From: an uncultured Azospirillum sp.
Lineage (GTDB): Bacteria; Pseudomonadota; Alphaproteobacteria; Azospirillales; Azospirillaceae
DNA length: 64,000 nt
Assembly (NCBI RefSeq): GCF_946480385.1
Contig: NZ_CAMLJP010000006.1
Span: forward strand, 1 to 64,000
Direction: 5' to 3'
Part shown: positions 53,565 through 62,572 of the stretch, one piece after another
How positions within the stretch are numbered: position 1 is the stretch's first letter
How the letters are laid out: the number at the start of each line of letters is the position of its first letter
Notes under the pieces: generated by a model
Told to the model about the DNA's origin: nothing
Seen by the model: the letters and a program-made list of their open reading frames with translations, nothing else
Database searches by the model: none
Translations under genes and position numbers: made by a program

Positions 53565-54752
53565 ATGCGCACCGCTTCCCTGCGCATCGCCGTCGTCACG
53601 CAGAAGATCGTCCGGCACGACGGACAGGGGCGCGTGAACGCCGTGGTGGTCGACGAACTGCTCCGCCGCGGGCATGAGGTCGTCGCCATCGCATCGGAAT
53701 TGGCGGAGGAGCTGGCGCGCCATCCCCGCTTGCGCTGGGTGCCGGTCAGCGGCGGCGGTGTGCCGACGCAATTGGCGAAGGACCAGCTGTTCGCCTGGAG
53801 GGCGAGCCGGGCCTTGGCGCGGGAACGGCAGGCCGGGATTGACCGGGTGGTGGTGAACGGCTTCGTCAGCTGGGCGCGGTCGGACGTGAACGCCGTGCAT
53901 TTCGTCCATTCAGCCTGGATGCGGTCAGCCACCCACCCGATCCGCAAGGGCGTTTCGCCGCGGTCGCTCTATCGGGCGCTTTACACCCTGCTGAATGTCG
54001 GATTCGAGCGCTGGAGCTTCCGCCGCGCCGGCCGGCTGGTGGCGGTGTCCCGCACGGTGGCGGACGAACTGCGCCGGGACGGCATCGAGCCGGAGCGGCT
54101 GCGGGTGATCGACAACGGCGTCGATGTCCGGGAGTTTCGTCCGGGTACGCCCAATCCGATGCTGTTCGGCCTGCCGCCTGGCCGTCCGGTGGCGCTGTTC
54201 GTCGGCGACGCACGCAGCGACCGCAAGAATCTGGATGGGGTGCTGCACGCGCTGGCCGAGGTGCCCGATCTGGCGCTGGCGGTGGTCGGCGACGAGCGGG
54301 GCGGCCCATTCCCGGCGATGGCGAGGGCGCTGGGGGTGGAGGATCGGGTCCGCTTCCTCGGCCACCGGCGCGACGTGGCGGCGCTGATGCGGGCGGCCGA
54401 CTTGTTCGTCTTCCCGACCCGCTATGAACCCTTCGGGCTCGTCCTGCTGGAGGCGGCGGCCAGCGGTCTGCCGGTGGTCACCACCCGGCTGGCCGGCGCC
54501 GGCCGTCTGCTGGAGGATGGGGCCGCCATCCTGCTGGACGACCCGGACGACCACGCCGAACTGGTGCGGGCGATGCACAACCTTGCTGCGGATCCGTCGC
54601 TGCGCCGCCGGATGGGCGAGGCCGGCCGCCGCATCGCGGAAAGCCAGGATTGGTCGGTGACGGCCGGACAATATGCCGATCTGCTGGAAGAACCGAGTCC
54701 GGCGGATCAGACGGTGGACGGGCGGCGGCTGTTGGCCGGGTCGCCCTCCTGA
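53565..54752 (+). CDS. Glycosyltransferase family 4 protein
   Basis: A 395-residue GT-B glycosyltransferase. The N-terminal acceptor domain includes DGQGRVNAVVVDELLRRGHEV, and the C-terminal donor domain has the sugar-nucleotide motif with PTRYEPFGLVLLEAAASGLPVVTT (ExxxxxxxE). It probably adds a sugar from a nucleotide donor to a lipid-linked polysaccharide intermediate. ATG 53565 follows CAGGAG. It is convergent with the minus-strand exopolysaccharide operon, ending ten bases from the beta-helix gene, so it may belong to the same pathway but is controlled separately. Confidence 0.92.
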   Translation: MRTASLRIAVVTQKIVRHDGQGRVNAVVVDELLRRGHEVVAIASELAEELARHPRLRWVPVSGGGVPTQLAKDQLFAWRASRALARERQAGIDRVVVNGFVSWARSDVNAVHFVHSAWMRSATHPIRKGVSPRSLYRALYTLLNVGFERWSFRRAGRLVAVSRTVADELRRDGIEPERLRVIDNGVDVREFRPGTPNPMLFGLPPGRPVALFVGDARSDRKNLDGVLHALAEVPDLALAVVGDERGGPFPAMARALGVEDRVRFLGHRRDVAALMRAADLFVFPTRYEPFGLVLLEAAASGLPVVTTRLAGAGRLLEDGAAILLDDPDDHAELVRAMHNLAADPSLRRRMGEAGRRIAESQDWSVTAGQYADLLEEPSPADQTVDGRRLLAGSPS

Positions 54753-54762
54753 CCTGCCCCCC

Positions 54763-56424
54763 TTACCGCAACTCCAGCCTCAGCTCCATGACCACGCTGT
54801 CGGTTCCGGCCGCCGCATCCGTCGCCGCGATGCCGACCGGCGCCGCCGGTCCGGGGGTGGGATCGACACGCTGGGGGGTGCCGCTGCCGGGGCGCAGGAC
54901 GGTGCCCATGCGGATGGCGGCGCGGGTCTTGCCGACCGGCACGGTTCCACTGGTCGCGACGGGAACGATGCCGCCGGCGGCAGCCGTGGTCAGGGCGACG
55001 CCGTCGGCCGGGCGGTCGGGCTCCAGCCGGCGCACCCGGTCATAGTCGCGCTGCACCAGATTGCCGGCATCGACCCCGCCGGCGCCGACCTTGCGGAACT
55101 CGCCGGAGCAATCCAGCGCCTCGAACCGGTTGGCGCGGCAGGTGCCGGAGATGGCGAGAGCCGGGGCGAAGCCGTCGCGGCCGAGGCGGATCAGCCGCTC
55201 GGCATCGTCGAACCGGTTGCCGACGGCGGAGGCGGCGACGATGGCGGCGGTCTCGATGTCGGCGGCGCGGTCGTTGGTGCCGTCGCCGAAGCTGGCGCTG
55301 CCGCCGGTAAATTCGTTGCGCTCCAGCGCCCGCACCACGATCAGGCCGGTGACTGGTCGCTTCGCCAAGCGATAGGCCGGCAGCAGCGATCCGCTGCAGC
55401 CGATCAGGACATTGCCGTACATCTCCGCCATCGACCCCTGGAACCAGCCGTTGCCGCAGGCTTCGAAGGCGCAGTCCAGGAACTTGTTGTTGGACAAGAA
55501 GGTCCGTTTCGCCGGCCCGTCCTCCGCCAGGATCGCGTAGGGCGAGAAGCCGAAATGGCAGGAGATGAAGCTGGAATGGTCGATGCCGTTCTCCGGCGAC
55601 ACGGCGATGGAGGCCAGCGTGTTGCCGGCGAAATCGGTGTCGAGAAACAGATGATCGCCGAAGCTGTCGGTCCCCGCCGACCAATAGGCACCGATGTGGT
55701 TCTTGGTCAGCTGGCAGGAAATCAGTGAGGAATGGTCGCGCCAGACATCCACCCCGGCGCGGAAGCCGAACACCCCGACCCGTTCCAGCAAAAAGCGGGA
55801 GGTTAGCGCCAGCCCGTCCATGCCCGGCGGCGGATCGCCCGGCCGGTTGCCGGGCTTCGGCCCGCGCAGGCTGATGTGCGCGACGCGGCTGCGCTGATAG
55901 CCCTTGTTGTCGTCACGCACGCCTTGCCGGCTGCCGGCCCGGATGGCGAAGCGTCCCGGACCCAGATCCTCCGGCCAGGACAGCAGCGAGGCGCGCATGC
56001 CGGCGCCGACGATCTCCACCTCGTTGAAGGCGTCGTCATAGCGGTCAAGGTTGGGCAGGACGATCTCGCCATCGAGCCGGTAATCGCCGGGCGGCACCAT
56101 CACCGTCCCGCCCTGTCCGCTGCGCGCCAGTTCCAGGACGGCACCCTGCAGAGCCGCCCAATCGCATTCCTGGTCCAGGGAGCGGACATGCGGATGGGCG
56201 CGCCGAGCCGCATCCAGGCTCTTGTAACGTTCCGACAGAGGATGGCTGCGCCCGTCGCCGATGGCGCCGCGCTCTCTGATCGACAGGGCAGGGCCGCTTC
56301 TCGGCGGCGGATCCGGTGCCGGGCGCGAGGGCTTGTCCTGGGCGGCCTGGGCGACTGCAGGCATGGCGAGGGCAACCCCCAGGAGCGCGCGCCTGCCGAT
56401 GCGGCAGCCTGCGCCGCCGCTCAT
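54763..56424 (-). CDS. Secreted right-handed beta-helix (pectate lyase-like) protein
   Basis: A 553-residue protein with an exported N terminus (RRALLGVALAMPAVAQAAQ). The core resembles pectate lyase/glycosidase-like beta-helix proteins: GAIGDGRSHPLSERY, then QGGTVMVPPGDYRLDGEIVLPNL, then repeated short strands with ISCQL, ISCHF, GNVLIGC and GNRFDDAE. It could cleave, epimerise or bind the exopolysaccharide in the periplasm or outside. No catalytic residues can be named. The start ATG 56424 overlaps the stop of the glycosyltransferase gene (ATGA), so it is translated in a coupled way as the last gene of the operon in this window. Confidence 0.78.
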   Translation of the reverse strand: MSGGAGCRIGRRALLGVALAMPAVAQAAQDKPSRPAPDPPPRSGPALSIRERGAIGDGRSHPLSERYKSLDAARRAHPHVRSLDQECDWAALQGAVLELARSGQGGTVMVPPGDYRLDGEIVLPNLDRYDDAFNEVEIVGAGMRASLLSWPEDLGPGRFAIRAGSRQGVRDDNKGYQRSRVAHISLRGPKPGNRPGDPPPGMDGLALTSRFLLERVGVFGFRAGVDVWRDHSSLISCQLTKNHIGAYWSAGTDSFGDHLFLDTDFAGNTLASIAVSPENGIDHSSFISCHFGFSPYAILAEDGPAKRTFLSNNKFLDCAFEACGNGWFQGSMAEMYGNVLIGCSGSLLPAYRLAKRPVTGLIVVRALERNEFTGGSASFGDGTNDRAADIETAAIVAASAVGNRFDDAERLIRLGRDGFAPALAISGTCRANRFEALDCSGEFRKVGAGGVDAGNLVQRDYDRVRRLEPDRPADGVALTTAAAGGIVPVATSGTVPVGKTRAAIRMGTVLRPGSGTPQRVDPTPGPAAPVGIAATDAAAGTDSVVMELRLELR

Positions 56425-57668
56425 AGCGCGCAAGCCCGCGTCGGATGATGGTGTCGGCCGCTCACGGCGTCGCGATAGACCTCCTCCAGCCGGTCGAGAT
56501 GGCGGTCCAGCGTGAAGGGCGCGCGCCAGTACCCGTCATGCGCGTTGCGGCCCATCCGCTCCACCTCCGCGTCGTGGGACAGCAGTCGGAGGCAGCGGGC
56601 AAGGTCGGCGGCATCGCCGCTGCGGAACAGGAAGCCGTTCTCTCCCGGCAGCACCGCCTCCGCCGCGGCGCAATTGTCGCTGACCACGATGGGAACGCCG
56701 TTCGCCAGCGCTTCATAGGCGGCGAGGCCGAACGTCTCGTACCACAGCGACGGGACCACCACAGCCCGCGCCCGCCGCACCTCCTCAAGCACGGCGTTGG
56801 GCGGCAGCCAGCCGGCAAGCTCCGCAGCGGGGTTCAGCCGGCGCACCACCGCCGCCTCGTCGCCATCGCCGACGAAGCGCACCGGGCAGCCGGCCTGTGC
56901 CGCCGCCTCGGCCAGCAGAGCGGCGCCCTTCTCGCGCGACATCCGGCCGACGAACAGCACGGGGCGGTTGCCGGCGACCGGAGCGGGGCCGCGGTCTTCA
57001 ACTTCAACCGGATTGGGGACGGGCAAAGTGACGGTACCGGGCGCCAGATGGGGGGCGATCACCGCGCGTTGCCGGTCGCTGAGCGTCACCAGCGCCATCC
57101 CATCTATGAAGCCGCCGGCCAGCGCCCCCGCTGCATGACGGGCGGCCCGCCACCATTTGTGGTGCCGGGCGCGGGCGTCGCAGTCGGTGGCGAGGCAGCC
57201 GGTGGACAGCGCCCGGTGCGGGCAGTTGACGCCCTCGGGAAAGACGAAGAAGGCGCCGTTGGGGCAGAGCGGGAAATAGTCGTGCAGGGTCAGCAGCACC
57301 GGCAGGCCGGATTTCCGGCAGACCGGAAAGACGCTGGGCGACAACGCCTTGGCCCAGCCATGGATATGGATCACCGTGTCGTTGGCCGGACAACTGCCGA
57401 GCAGGCTTTCCAGCGCGCGGGCGGCTTCCCGGTTCCAGATGCCGCGCAGCGCCGCCTGCACGCGGTCGGCGTTGCCCTTCAGGTCGGGCTGCTCCAGGCA
57501 ATGGACGGTGATGCCATCCGTCAGCAGCACCGGGTCGATGGGCGGGACGGCGGTGAAGAAATGGACCCGGTGGCCGCGCCGGGCCAGCCCGACGGCACCG
57601 GCGATGGCGACCTTCGCCAGTCCGCCGCTGGGGTGGGCGTGGTCGCAGAGGATGACGATCGTGCTCAT
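56421..57668 (-). CDS. Glycosyltransferase family 4 protein
   Basis: A 415-residue GT-B glycosyltransferase. The N terminus reads CDHAHPSGGLAKVAIAGAVGLARRGH, and the C-terminal donor site has PSLWYETFGLAAYEALANGVPIVVSD. A cysteine-rich insertion near residues 135-165 (LCPNGAFFVF...CPHRALSTGCLATDCD) is found in a subset of these enzymes and may bind a metal. Role in exopolysaccharide assembly is inferred from the operon. It lies ten bases after the next glycosyltransferase gene and overlaps the beta-helix gene. Confidence 0.92.
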   Translation of the reverse strand: MSTIVILCDHAHPSGGLAKVAIAGAVGLARRGHRVHFFTAVPPIDPVLLTDGITVHCLEQPDLKGNADRVQAALRGIWNREAARALESLLGSCPANDTVIHIHGWAKALSPSVFPVCRKSGLPVLLTLHDYFPLCPNGAFFVFPEGVNCPHRALSTGCLATDCDARARHHKWWRAARHAAGALAGGFIDGMALVTLSDRQRAVIAPHLAPGTVTLPVPNPVEVEDRGPAPVAGNRPVLFVGRMSREKGAALLAEAAAQAGCPVRFVGDGDEAAVVRRLNPAAELAGWLPPNAVLEEVRRARAVVVPSLWYETFGLAAYEALANGVPIVVSDNCAAAEAVLPGENGFLFRSGDAADLARCLRLLSHDAEVERMGRNAHDGYWRAPFTLDRHLDRLEEVYRDAVSGRHHHPTRACAL

Positions 57669-57678
57669 CGCGGGATGC

Positions 57679-58866
57679 TCATTGCAGGGCGCCGCGATAA
57701 ACGGCGGCGGTGCGGGCGGCGATGACCGGCCAGTCGAAGCGGCTGCGCACCAGCGCCCGGCAGGCGTCGGCGTCGGGCAGGCGGCGGACGCCGGTCAGCG
57801 CTTCCGCAAGGCCGATGCCGATGGAGCGAGCGTCGATCCCCGCCAGCACGAGATCGCCGTCCAGCCCCTCCACCACCTCGGGCAGCCCGCCTACGGGCGT
57901 GACCATCACCGGCGTGCCGGCCGCCAGCGATTCCAGGGCGGTCAGGCCGAAGCCCTCCAGCGCCTGCGACGGCATCACGCACAGGTCGGCGGCACGGTAG
58001 GCCAGCGGCAGATGCGCGTCGGGAACGAAGCCCAGCAGCCGCACATGCTCCTCCAGCCCCAGCGCGCCGATGCGGTCCTGAAGCGCCGCCGCTTCCGGCC
58101 CGCGTCCGGCGACCACCAGCAGAACGTCGGGCACCCGGCGGCGCAGTTCCACCATGGCGTCGACCAGAGCGGTCAGCCCCATGCGCTTCACCAGCCGGCG
58201 CACCGTCAGCAGGATGGGGCGCCCTTGCGGCCAGCCGAGGCGGGCGCGCGCCTGATGGCGGTTGTCGGGAAGGTCGTAGCGCTCGGCATCGACCCCGCCC
58301 GGCACGCGGTGGATGCGCTCCGGTGGCACACCGTAGTGCTCGGCCAGGATGGTGGCGAAGGACTGCGACAGGACGACGAAGCGGGCGGCGCGGCGATAGA
58401 CCAGCCGCTCCACCATGAATTTCAGCCGCACCGCCAGCGGGCCGGCACCCTCCGCGGCGCTTTCCAGCGCCCAGGGGCCGTGGAAATGGACGACCAGCGG
58501 CCGGTTGCGCAAGGCGGGCAGGGCGCCCACCGTGTTCAGCGCGAAATGGGAGGCGACAAGGTCGGGCGCCTGCCGGCGCAGCGTCTCGGCGATGGCGATC
58601 CGCGCCGCCGCCACCCGGCGCGGCAGAGAGGCGGTCGACGGTGCGAAGCTGTCGATGCGGGCACCGTTGTTCAGCGTCCGGGAAACGGTGCCCAGCACCA
58701 GCCCGGAAAAGGCGATGCCCTGCTGCGGCAGGTGGCGGGCGAGGTTGTAGAACATGTTCTCCGCCCCGCCATGGGTTTCCGGGAACCAACCCAGCCCAAG
58801 CTGAAGCACGCTGGCCTCCCGCGTTAGCCCCCGCAGCGCGTCGGGCAGGATCAGGCTTCCGTCCAT
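57679..58866 (-). CDS. Glycosyltransferase family 4 protein
   Basis: A 395-residue GT-B glycosyltransferase. It has the acceptor-side segment LGWFPETHGGAENMFYNLARHL, the hinge region RPILLTVRRLVKRMG, and the donor motif MPSQALEGFGLTALESLAAGTPVMVT. It overlaps the end of the polymerase-like gene by 16 bases. It probably transfers a hexose onto the growing repeat unit; the donor and linkage cannot be read. Confidence 0.92.
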   Translation of the reverse strand: MDGSLILPDALRGLTREASVLQLGLGWFPETHGGAENMFYNLARHLPQQGIAFSGLVLGTVSRTLNNGARIDSFAPSTASLPRRVAAARIAIAETLRRQAPDLVASHFALNTVGALPALRNRPLVVHFHGPWALESAAEGAGPLAVRLKFMVERLVYRRAARFVVLSQSFATILAEHYGVPPERIHRVPGGVDAERYDLPDNRHQARARLGWPQGRPILLTVRRLVKRMGLTALVDAMVELRRRVPDVLLVVAGRGPEAAALQDRIGALGLEEHVRLLGFVPDAHLPLAYRAADLCVMPSQALEGFGLTALESLAAGTPVMVTPVGGLPEVVEGLDGDLVLAGIDARSIGIGLAEALTGVRRLPDADACRALVRSRFDWPVIAARTAAVYRGALQ

Positions 58867-60356
58867 TGCTTGTCCTCTTGGAATTGATGGGCGGGAACGG
58901 TCGCCGGGACGGCGCTCTGCAGGCTGGCAAGTCCGTAATTCTTGGCTGCCATTGCCATGCCCAGGAAGAACCAGAAGCCGACGCCGGTGACCTTCACCAG
59001 CGTGTGTTCGAACACCATGCAGCCGAGCATCGTCAGAGCCGCCGTTTCGGCGCAGCGGGCGAACGGGTCGGGCGGTGCGCCGCCGCGGCGCAGCATCCCG
59101 GCCGTCAGCATGATCAGGCCGGCGACATAGCCGAACGCGCCGGGCCAGCCCAGTTCATAGGGCACGCGCAGGATGCCGCTGTCGAAATAGGCCATGACGC
59201 CCAGCTGCCCGTCCTCGTTGGTCAGCTTGGTCGCGGTGTCGATGGTGCCGAGCCCGGCGCCGCGCACCTCGGTCAGCGCATAGAACAGGAAGGTGACATA
59301 GAACTCCTGCCGGTCCTGATAGCTGCGGTCGTTCTCCATCGAATTCAGCGTGTCGAACCGGGAAACGATCGCTTGGTTGACCCTCGGCACGCTCAGCAGC
59401 GGCAGGGAGCACAGGACCAAACCGACGCCGACCGCGATCAGGCGGATGCGGTGGCGGCCGGGCATCGTCAGCATCAGCCAAGTGAAGGTGAACAGACCGG
59501 CCAGCCAGGCCGCCCGCACCAGACTGAGCAGCAGCGATCCCAGCGCCAGCGCGCCGGCGACCGGCACCAGGATGCCGCATGCGGCGGGCAGAACGGCCAG
59601 CCCGGTGACCAGCAGGAAGGCCAGCGGGCCGGAGGAGTTCATCGTGCTGAACACCCGAACCTGCATGGGCAACGGCATGCCCTGGTTGGTCATCCCGACA
59701 TTGATGAGCCATCGCGCATCCCAGGCCGGCATGATGAAATACTGGATCAGGCCATAGCCGCCGACCAGCGTCAGCCCCAGGACGAAGGCGCGCAGCACCG
59801 CGTCCCGCATCTGCGGATAGAGCGGCCAGTGCAGGGCGACATAGAGCCCCAGCATGACCGGCACCACCCAGTTCAGCAGTGCGAAGGTCGCAGCCGCCAC
59901 GCCCGCCTGGGAGATTCCATTGAAGTAGGCGTAGGAGATGCCCAGCATCACCGGCAGGAAGCCGAAATAGGCGCGATAGCGCAGCATCGGCAGATATTGC
60001 GCGATCACCAGCCCGGTCATCGCGCCGACGGCAAACGGCGTCACCATGATCGGGCTGATGACGCTCCAGCCCGACTGGTAATCGACCAGCCGGCGCACCT
60101 CCGGCGTCAGGAACCACAGCCACCATGTGAAGGCGGCGAAACGGGCGGGGTCTCGGGTCACCAGCAGCGCACCGACGGCGAGCGCCCCCACCGGGAAGAC
60201 GATCTCCAGCACGCCGGCCCGGCCCATCAGGACCGGAACCGCCACCAGGAACCAGAAGACCGGTGCCGCCAGTTTGTTCAGGGAGGGCAGGCCGCCCGTT
60301 CCGTGATGAGGCATGTCATGATGACTATGCTCGAAGCCGGCTGTGGCGAAGGTCAT
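58851..60356 (-). CDS. O-antigen ligase/polymerase-like membrane protein (Wzy/ExoQ type)
   Basis: A 501-residue membrane protein with about 11 to 13 hydrophobic helices and a soluble loop near residues 335-385 (RFDTLNSMENDRSYQDRQEFY...GAGLGTID). This layout is typical of Wzy polymerases and O-antigen ligases, which join polysaccharide repeat units at the periplasmic face. It starts in an ATGA overlap with the family 2 glycosyltransferase gene. It is the likely polymerase of this exopolysaccharide locus, since no other candidate is present in the window. Confidence 0.85.
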   Translation of the reverse strand: MTFATAGFEHSHHDMPHHGTGGLPSLNKLAAPVFWFLVAVPVLMGRAGVLEIVFPVGALAVGALLVTRDPARFAAFTWWLWFLTPEVRRLVDYQSGWSVISPIMVTPFAVGAMTGLVIAQYLPMLRYRAYFGFLPVMLGISYAYFNGISQAGVAAATFALLNWVVPVMLGLYVALHWPLYPQMRDAVLRAFVLGLTLVGGYGLIQYFIMPAWDARWLINVGMTNQGMPLPMQVRVFSTMNSSGPLAFLLVTGLAVLPAACGILVPVAGALALGSLLLSLVRAAWLAGLFTFTWLMLTMPGRHRIRLIAVGVGLVLCSLPLLSVPRVNQAIVSRFDTLNSMENDRSYQDRQEFYVTFLFYALTEVRGAGLGTIDTATKLTNEDGQLGVMAYFDSGILRVPYELGWPGAFGYVAGLIMLTAGMLRRGGAPPDPFARCAETAALTMLGCMVFEHTLVKVTGVGFWFFLGMAMAAKNYGLASLQSAVPATVPAHQFQEDKQWTEA

Positions 60357-61363
60357 GCCGCCGTCTCCCGCCAGTCACGCATCCCCTCCAGCCGGCCACG
60401 CAGGGTGGCGCGCAGCTTCGCCCCGGCGTGGCGGTCGCCGCGCAGCGTCAGCCGCGCCCATTGCGCCAATCCGGGAAACTCGCAGGTCCCCACCAGCATG
60501 GCCCAGGCGGCGAAGGCGGCGCGGTTGGTCGGGCCGAAATGGGCCATCAGGGCCAGCGTGTCGTTGAAGGTGGCGTTCTCCTGCGCCAGCGGATGGAAAT
60601 GGTTCGCCCCACGCTGGTCGATGTCGAAGCGCACCGCCGGGAAATGGTCGACCGCCACCATCGGGTCGTAGACCAGCCGCCATCCCTGGCGGGACAGCCG
60701 CAGGCAGAAATCCACCTCGTTGCGGACCTGGGCGCCGCTGCCGCGCAGCCGGGTGTTCAGCCGCTGGCCGTCGATCGCCGCGCGGCGAAAGCTCCAGTTG
60801 GCGCCTTTCAGCACGTCCACGTCCTGGGCCGGGCCGACACCCAGATGATGGTTGCCGATGACCCGGCCGAACCATTGCAGCCGGCCGACGACCTGGGCCT
60901 CCCCGGTTTCCGGCACGCCGTCGTGATAGACATGGTCGCGGCCGCCGACGCCGCCGATGCGGGGATCGGCGCGATACCACGCCTCGATCCGCTCGACCCA
61001 GTCGGGATGGGGGACGGCGTCGTCGTCGGTGATGGCGACGATGTCGCCGCGGGCATGATCCATGCCGCGGTTGATCGCCGCCACCTGCCCAGGCACGTCG
61101 ATTACGGCGACTTCGATCGGTAGGATGGATGCGTAGCGCCGGGCAACCTCGGCGGACTCCGGATCGGTGTCGCGCACGGTGACGACCACCTGGACCGGCG
61201 CCAGCGTCTGCCGGACCAGACCGTCCAGGCAGCCGGCGAACTGGTCCGGCCGGCGATAGGTCGGAACGATCACGGTGACGCCCAGACGTTCTGCGGCATG
61301 GGGGTCGATCGGGACGAGAGGGGCGGGGCGGGGCATGCCGGTGGGGTTCATGGTGACGCTCAT
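60353..61363 (-). CDS. Glycosyltransferase family 2 protein
   Basis: A 336-residue GT-A glycosyltransferase. It begins the catalytic domain with VTVIVPTYRRPDQFAGCLDGL and has the metal-binding region DIVAITDDDAVPHPDWVERI (DDD in place of DxD). ANWSFRRAAI and NEVDFCLRLSRQGWRLVYDP follow in the acceptor half. It overlaps the genes on both sides by four bases, with ATG 61363 in an ATGA junction. It probably adds one sugar of the repeat unit. Confidence 0.93.
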   Translation of the reverse strand: MSVTMNPTGMPRPAPLVPIDPHAAERLGVTVIVPTYRRPDQFAGCLDGLVRQTLAPVQVVVTVRDTDPESAEVARRYASILPIEVAVIDVPGQVAAINRGMDHARGDIVAITDDDAVPHPDWVERIEAWYRADPRIGGVGGRDHVYHDGVPETGEAQVVGRLQWFGRVIGNHHLGVGPAQDVDVLKGANWSFRRAAIDGQRLNTRLRGSGAQVRNEVDFCLRLSRQGWRLVYDPMVAVDHFPAVRFDIDQRGANHFHPLAQENATFNDTLALMAHFGPTNRAAFAAWAMLVGTCEFPGLAQWARLTLRGDRHAGAKLRATLRGRLEGMRDWRETAA

Positions 61364-62517
61364 GCCGGAGCCAGCTCCCGCCCGCGGGCGTCGTTGGCGG
61401 CGGCCCGTGCCGGGGCCAGGGCCGGTTCCTCGCCGTTCACCCAGCTGTCGATGGTCTCGCGCAGCCGCGCCTTGAACACGGAACGGTCGAAGCGGGCGGC
61501 GTAGGCCTGGATGACGGTGGGGTTGAAGCGGCGTTCCTGCGCCTCGAACCGTTGCACCGCCTCGATCAGCGCTTCCGGCGTCTGCTGGTCGAAGAACAGG
61601 CCGGACAGGCCGTCCCTCACCGTCTCGGTCGCGCCGCCGCGGTTCAGGGCGATCACCGGCCGGCCGGCGGCCATCGCCTCCACCGGAACGATGCCGAAAT
61701 CCTCGTTGGCGGTGAAGACCAGGGCGCGGCAGGCGGCATACTGCCGGTCCAGCTCCTCGGCGGAACAATGGCCCAGCAGTTCCACCGTCGGCCCGGCCAT
61801 CTGCTTCAGGCGGCGGTACTCCTCGCCTTCGCCGACGACGACCAGCTTGCGGCCCATGCGGTTGAAGGCTTCGATTGCCACGTCGGCCCGCTTGTAGGAG
61901 ACCAGCTGGCTGACGAACAGGTAATGATCGCCGGGCGGCTCCGCGGTGGCGAAGCGCCGGGTTTCCACCGGCGGGTTGATGACGGTGGAGTCGCGGCGGT
62001 AGACCCGCCAGATCCGCTTCGCCACCGTCTCGGAATTGGCGATGAAACGGTCGACCCGCGCCGCCGTCGCCAGATCCCATTGCCGCAGCCGGTGGATGGC
62101 ATAGGGCATCAGTGGCCGGATCATCGGTCCGGCCGAGTGCAGGTAATCGTGATAGCCGCTCCACACATAGCGCATCGGCGTGTGGCAGTAGCAGACATGC
62201 AGCGCGTCCGGCCGGGTCAGGACCCCCTTCGCCGGCCCGGATTCGCTGCTGATGACGAGATCGTAGGCGCTGAGGTCGAGCTGTTCCAGCGCCAGCGGCA
62301 TCAGCGGCAGATACTTCTGATACATCCGGTGAGCCATCGGCAGCCGGTCGATGAAGGTCGTGGTGACCTGATGGCTGCGGATGATCGGGGAGATCCGCTC
62401 CGGCCGGTAGACGTGGGTGAAGACGTCGGCCTCCGGATACAGCTCGCACAGGGCTTCGATAACCTTCTCCCCCCCGCGCATCCCGACGAGCCAGTAATGG
62501 ACGATCGCGACTTTCAT
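61360..62517 (-). CDS. Glycosyltransferase family 4 protein
   Basis: A 385-residue GT-B glycosyltransferase starting MKVAIVHYWLVGMRGGEKVIEALCELYPEADVFTHVY. It has the CYCHTPMRYVW segment of mannosyl/glucosyltransferases in such loci and the donor motif ANEDFGIVPVEAMAAGRPVIAL. GGAGGA precedes ATG 62517. It follows the chain-length regulator gene after 55 bases and overlaps the next glycosyltransferase gene. Confidence 0.93.
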   Translation of the reverse strand: MKVAIVHYWLVGMRGGEKVIEALCELYPEADVFTHVYRPERISPIIRSHQVTTTFIDRLPMAHRMYQKYLPLMPLALEQLDLSAYDLVISSESGPAKGVLTRPDALHVCYCHTPMRYVWSGYHDYLHSAGPMIRPLMPYAIHRLRQWDLATAARVDRFIANSETVAKRIWRVYRRDSTVINPPVETRRFATAEPPGDHYLFVSQLVSYKRADVAIEAFNRMGRKLVVVGEGEEYRRLKQMAGPTVELLGHCSAEELDRQYAACRALVFTANEDFGIVPVEAMAAGRPVIALNRGGATETVRDGLSGLFFDQQTPEALIEAVQRFEAQERRFNPTVIQAYAARFDRSVFKARLRETIDSWVNGEEPALAPARAAANDARGRELAPA

Positions 62518-62572
62518 TGTGGGTCCTCCGGCAAGGGGCAGGCCTTCGACTTCGGCCGAGGGTTTTTCAGGC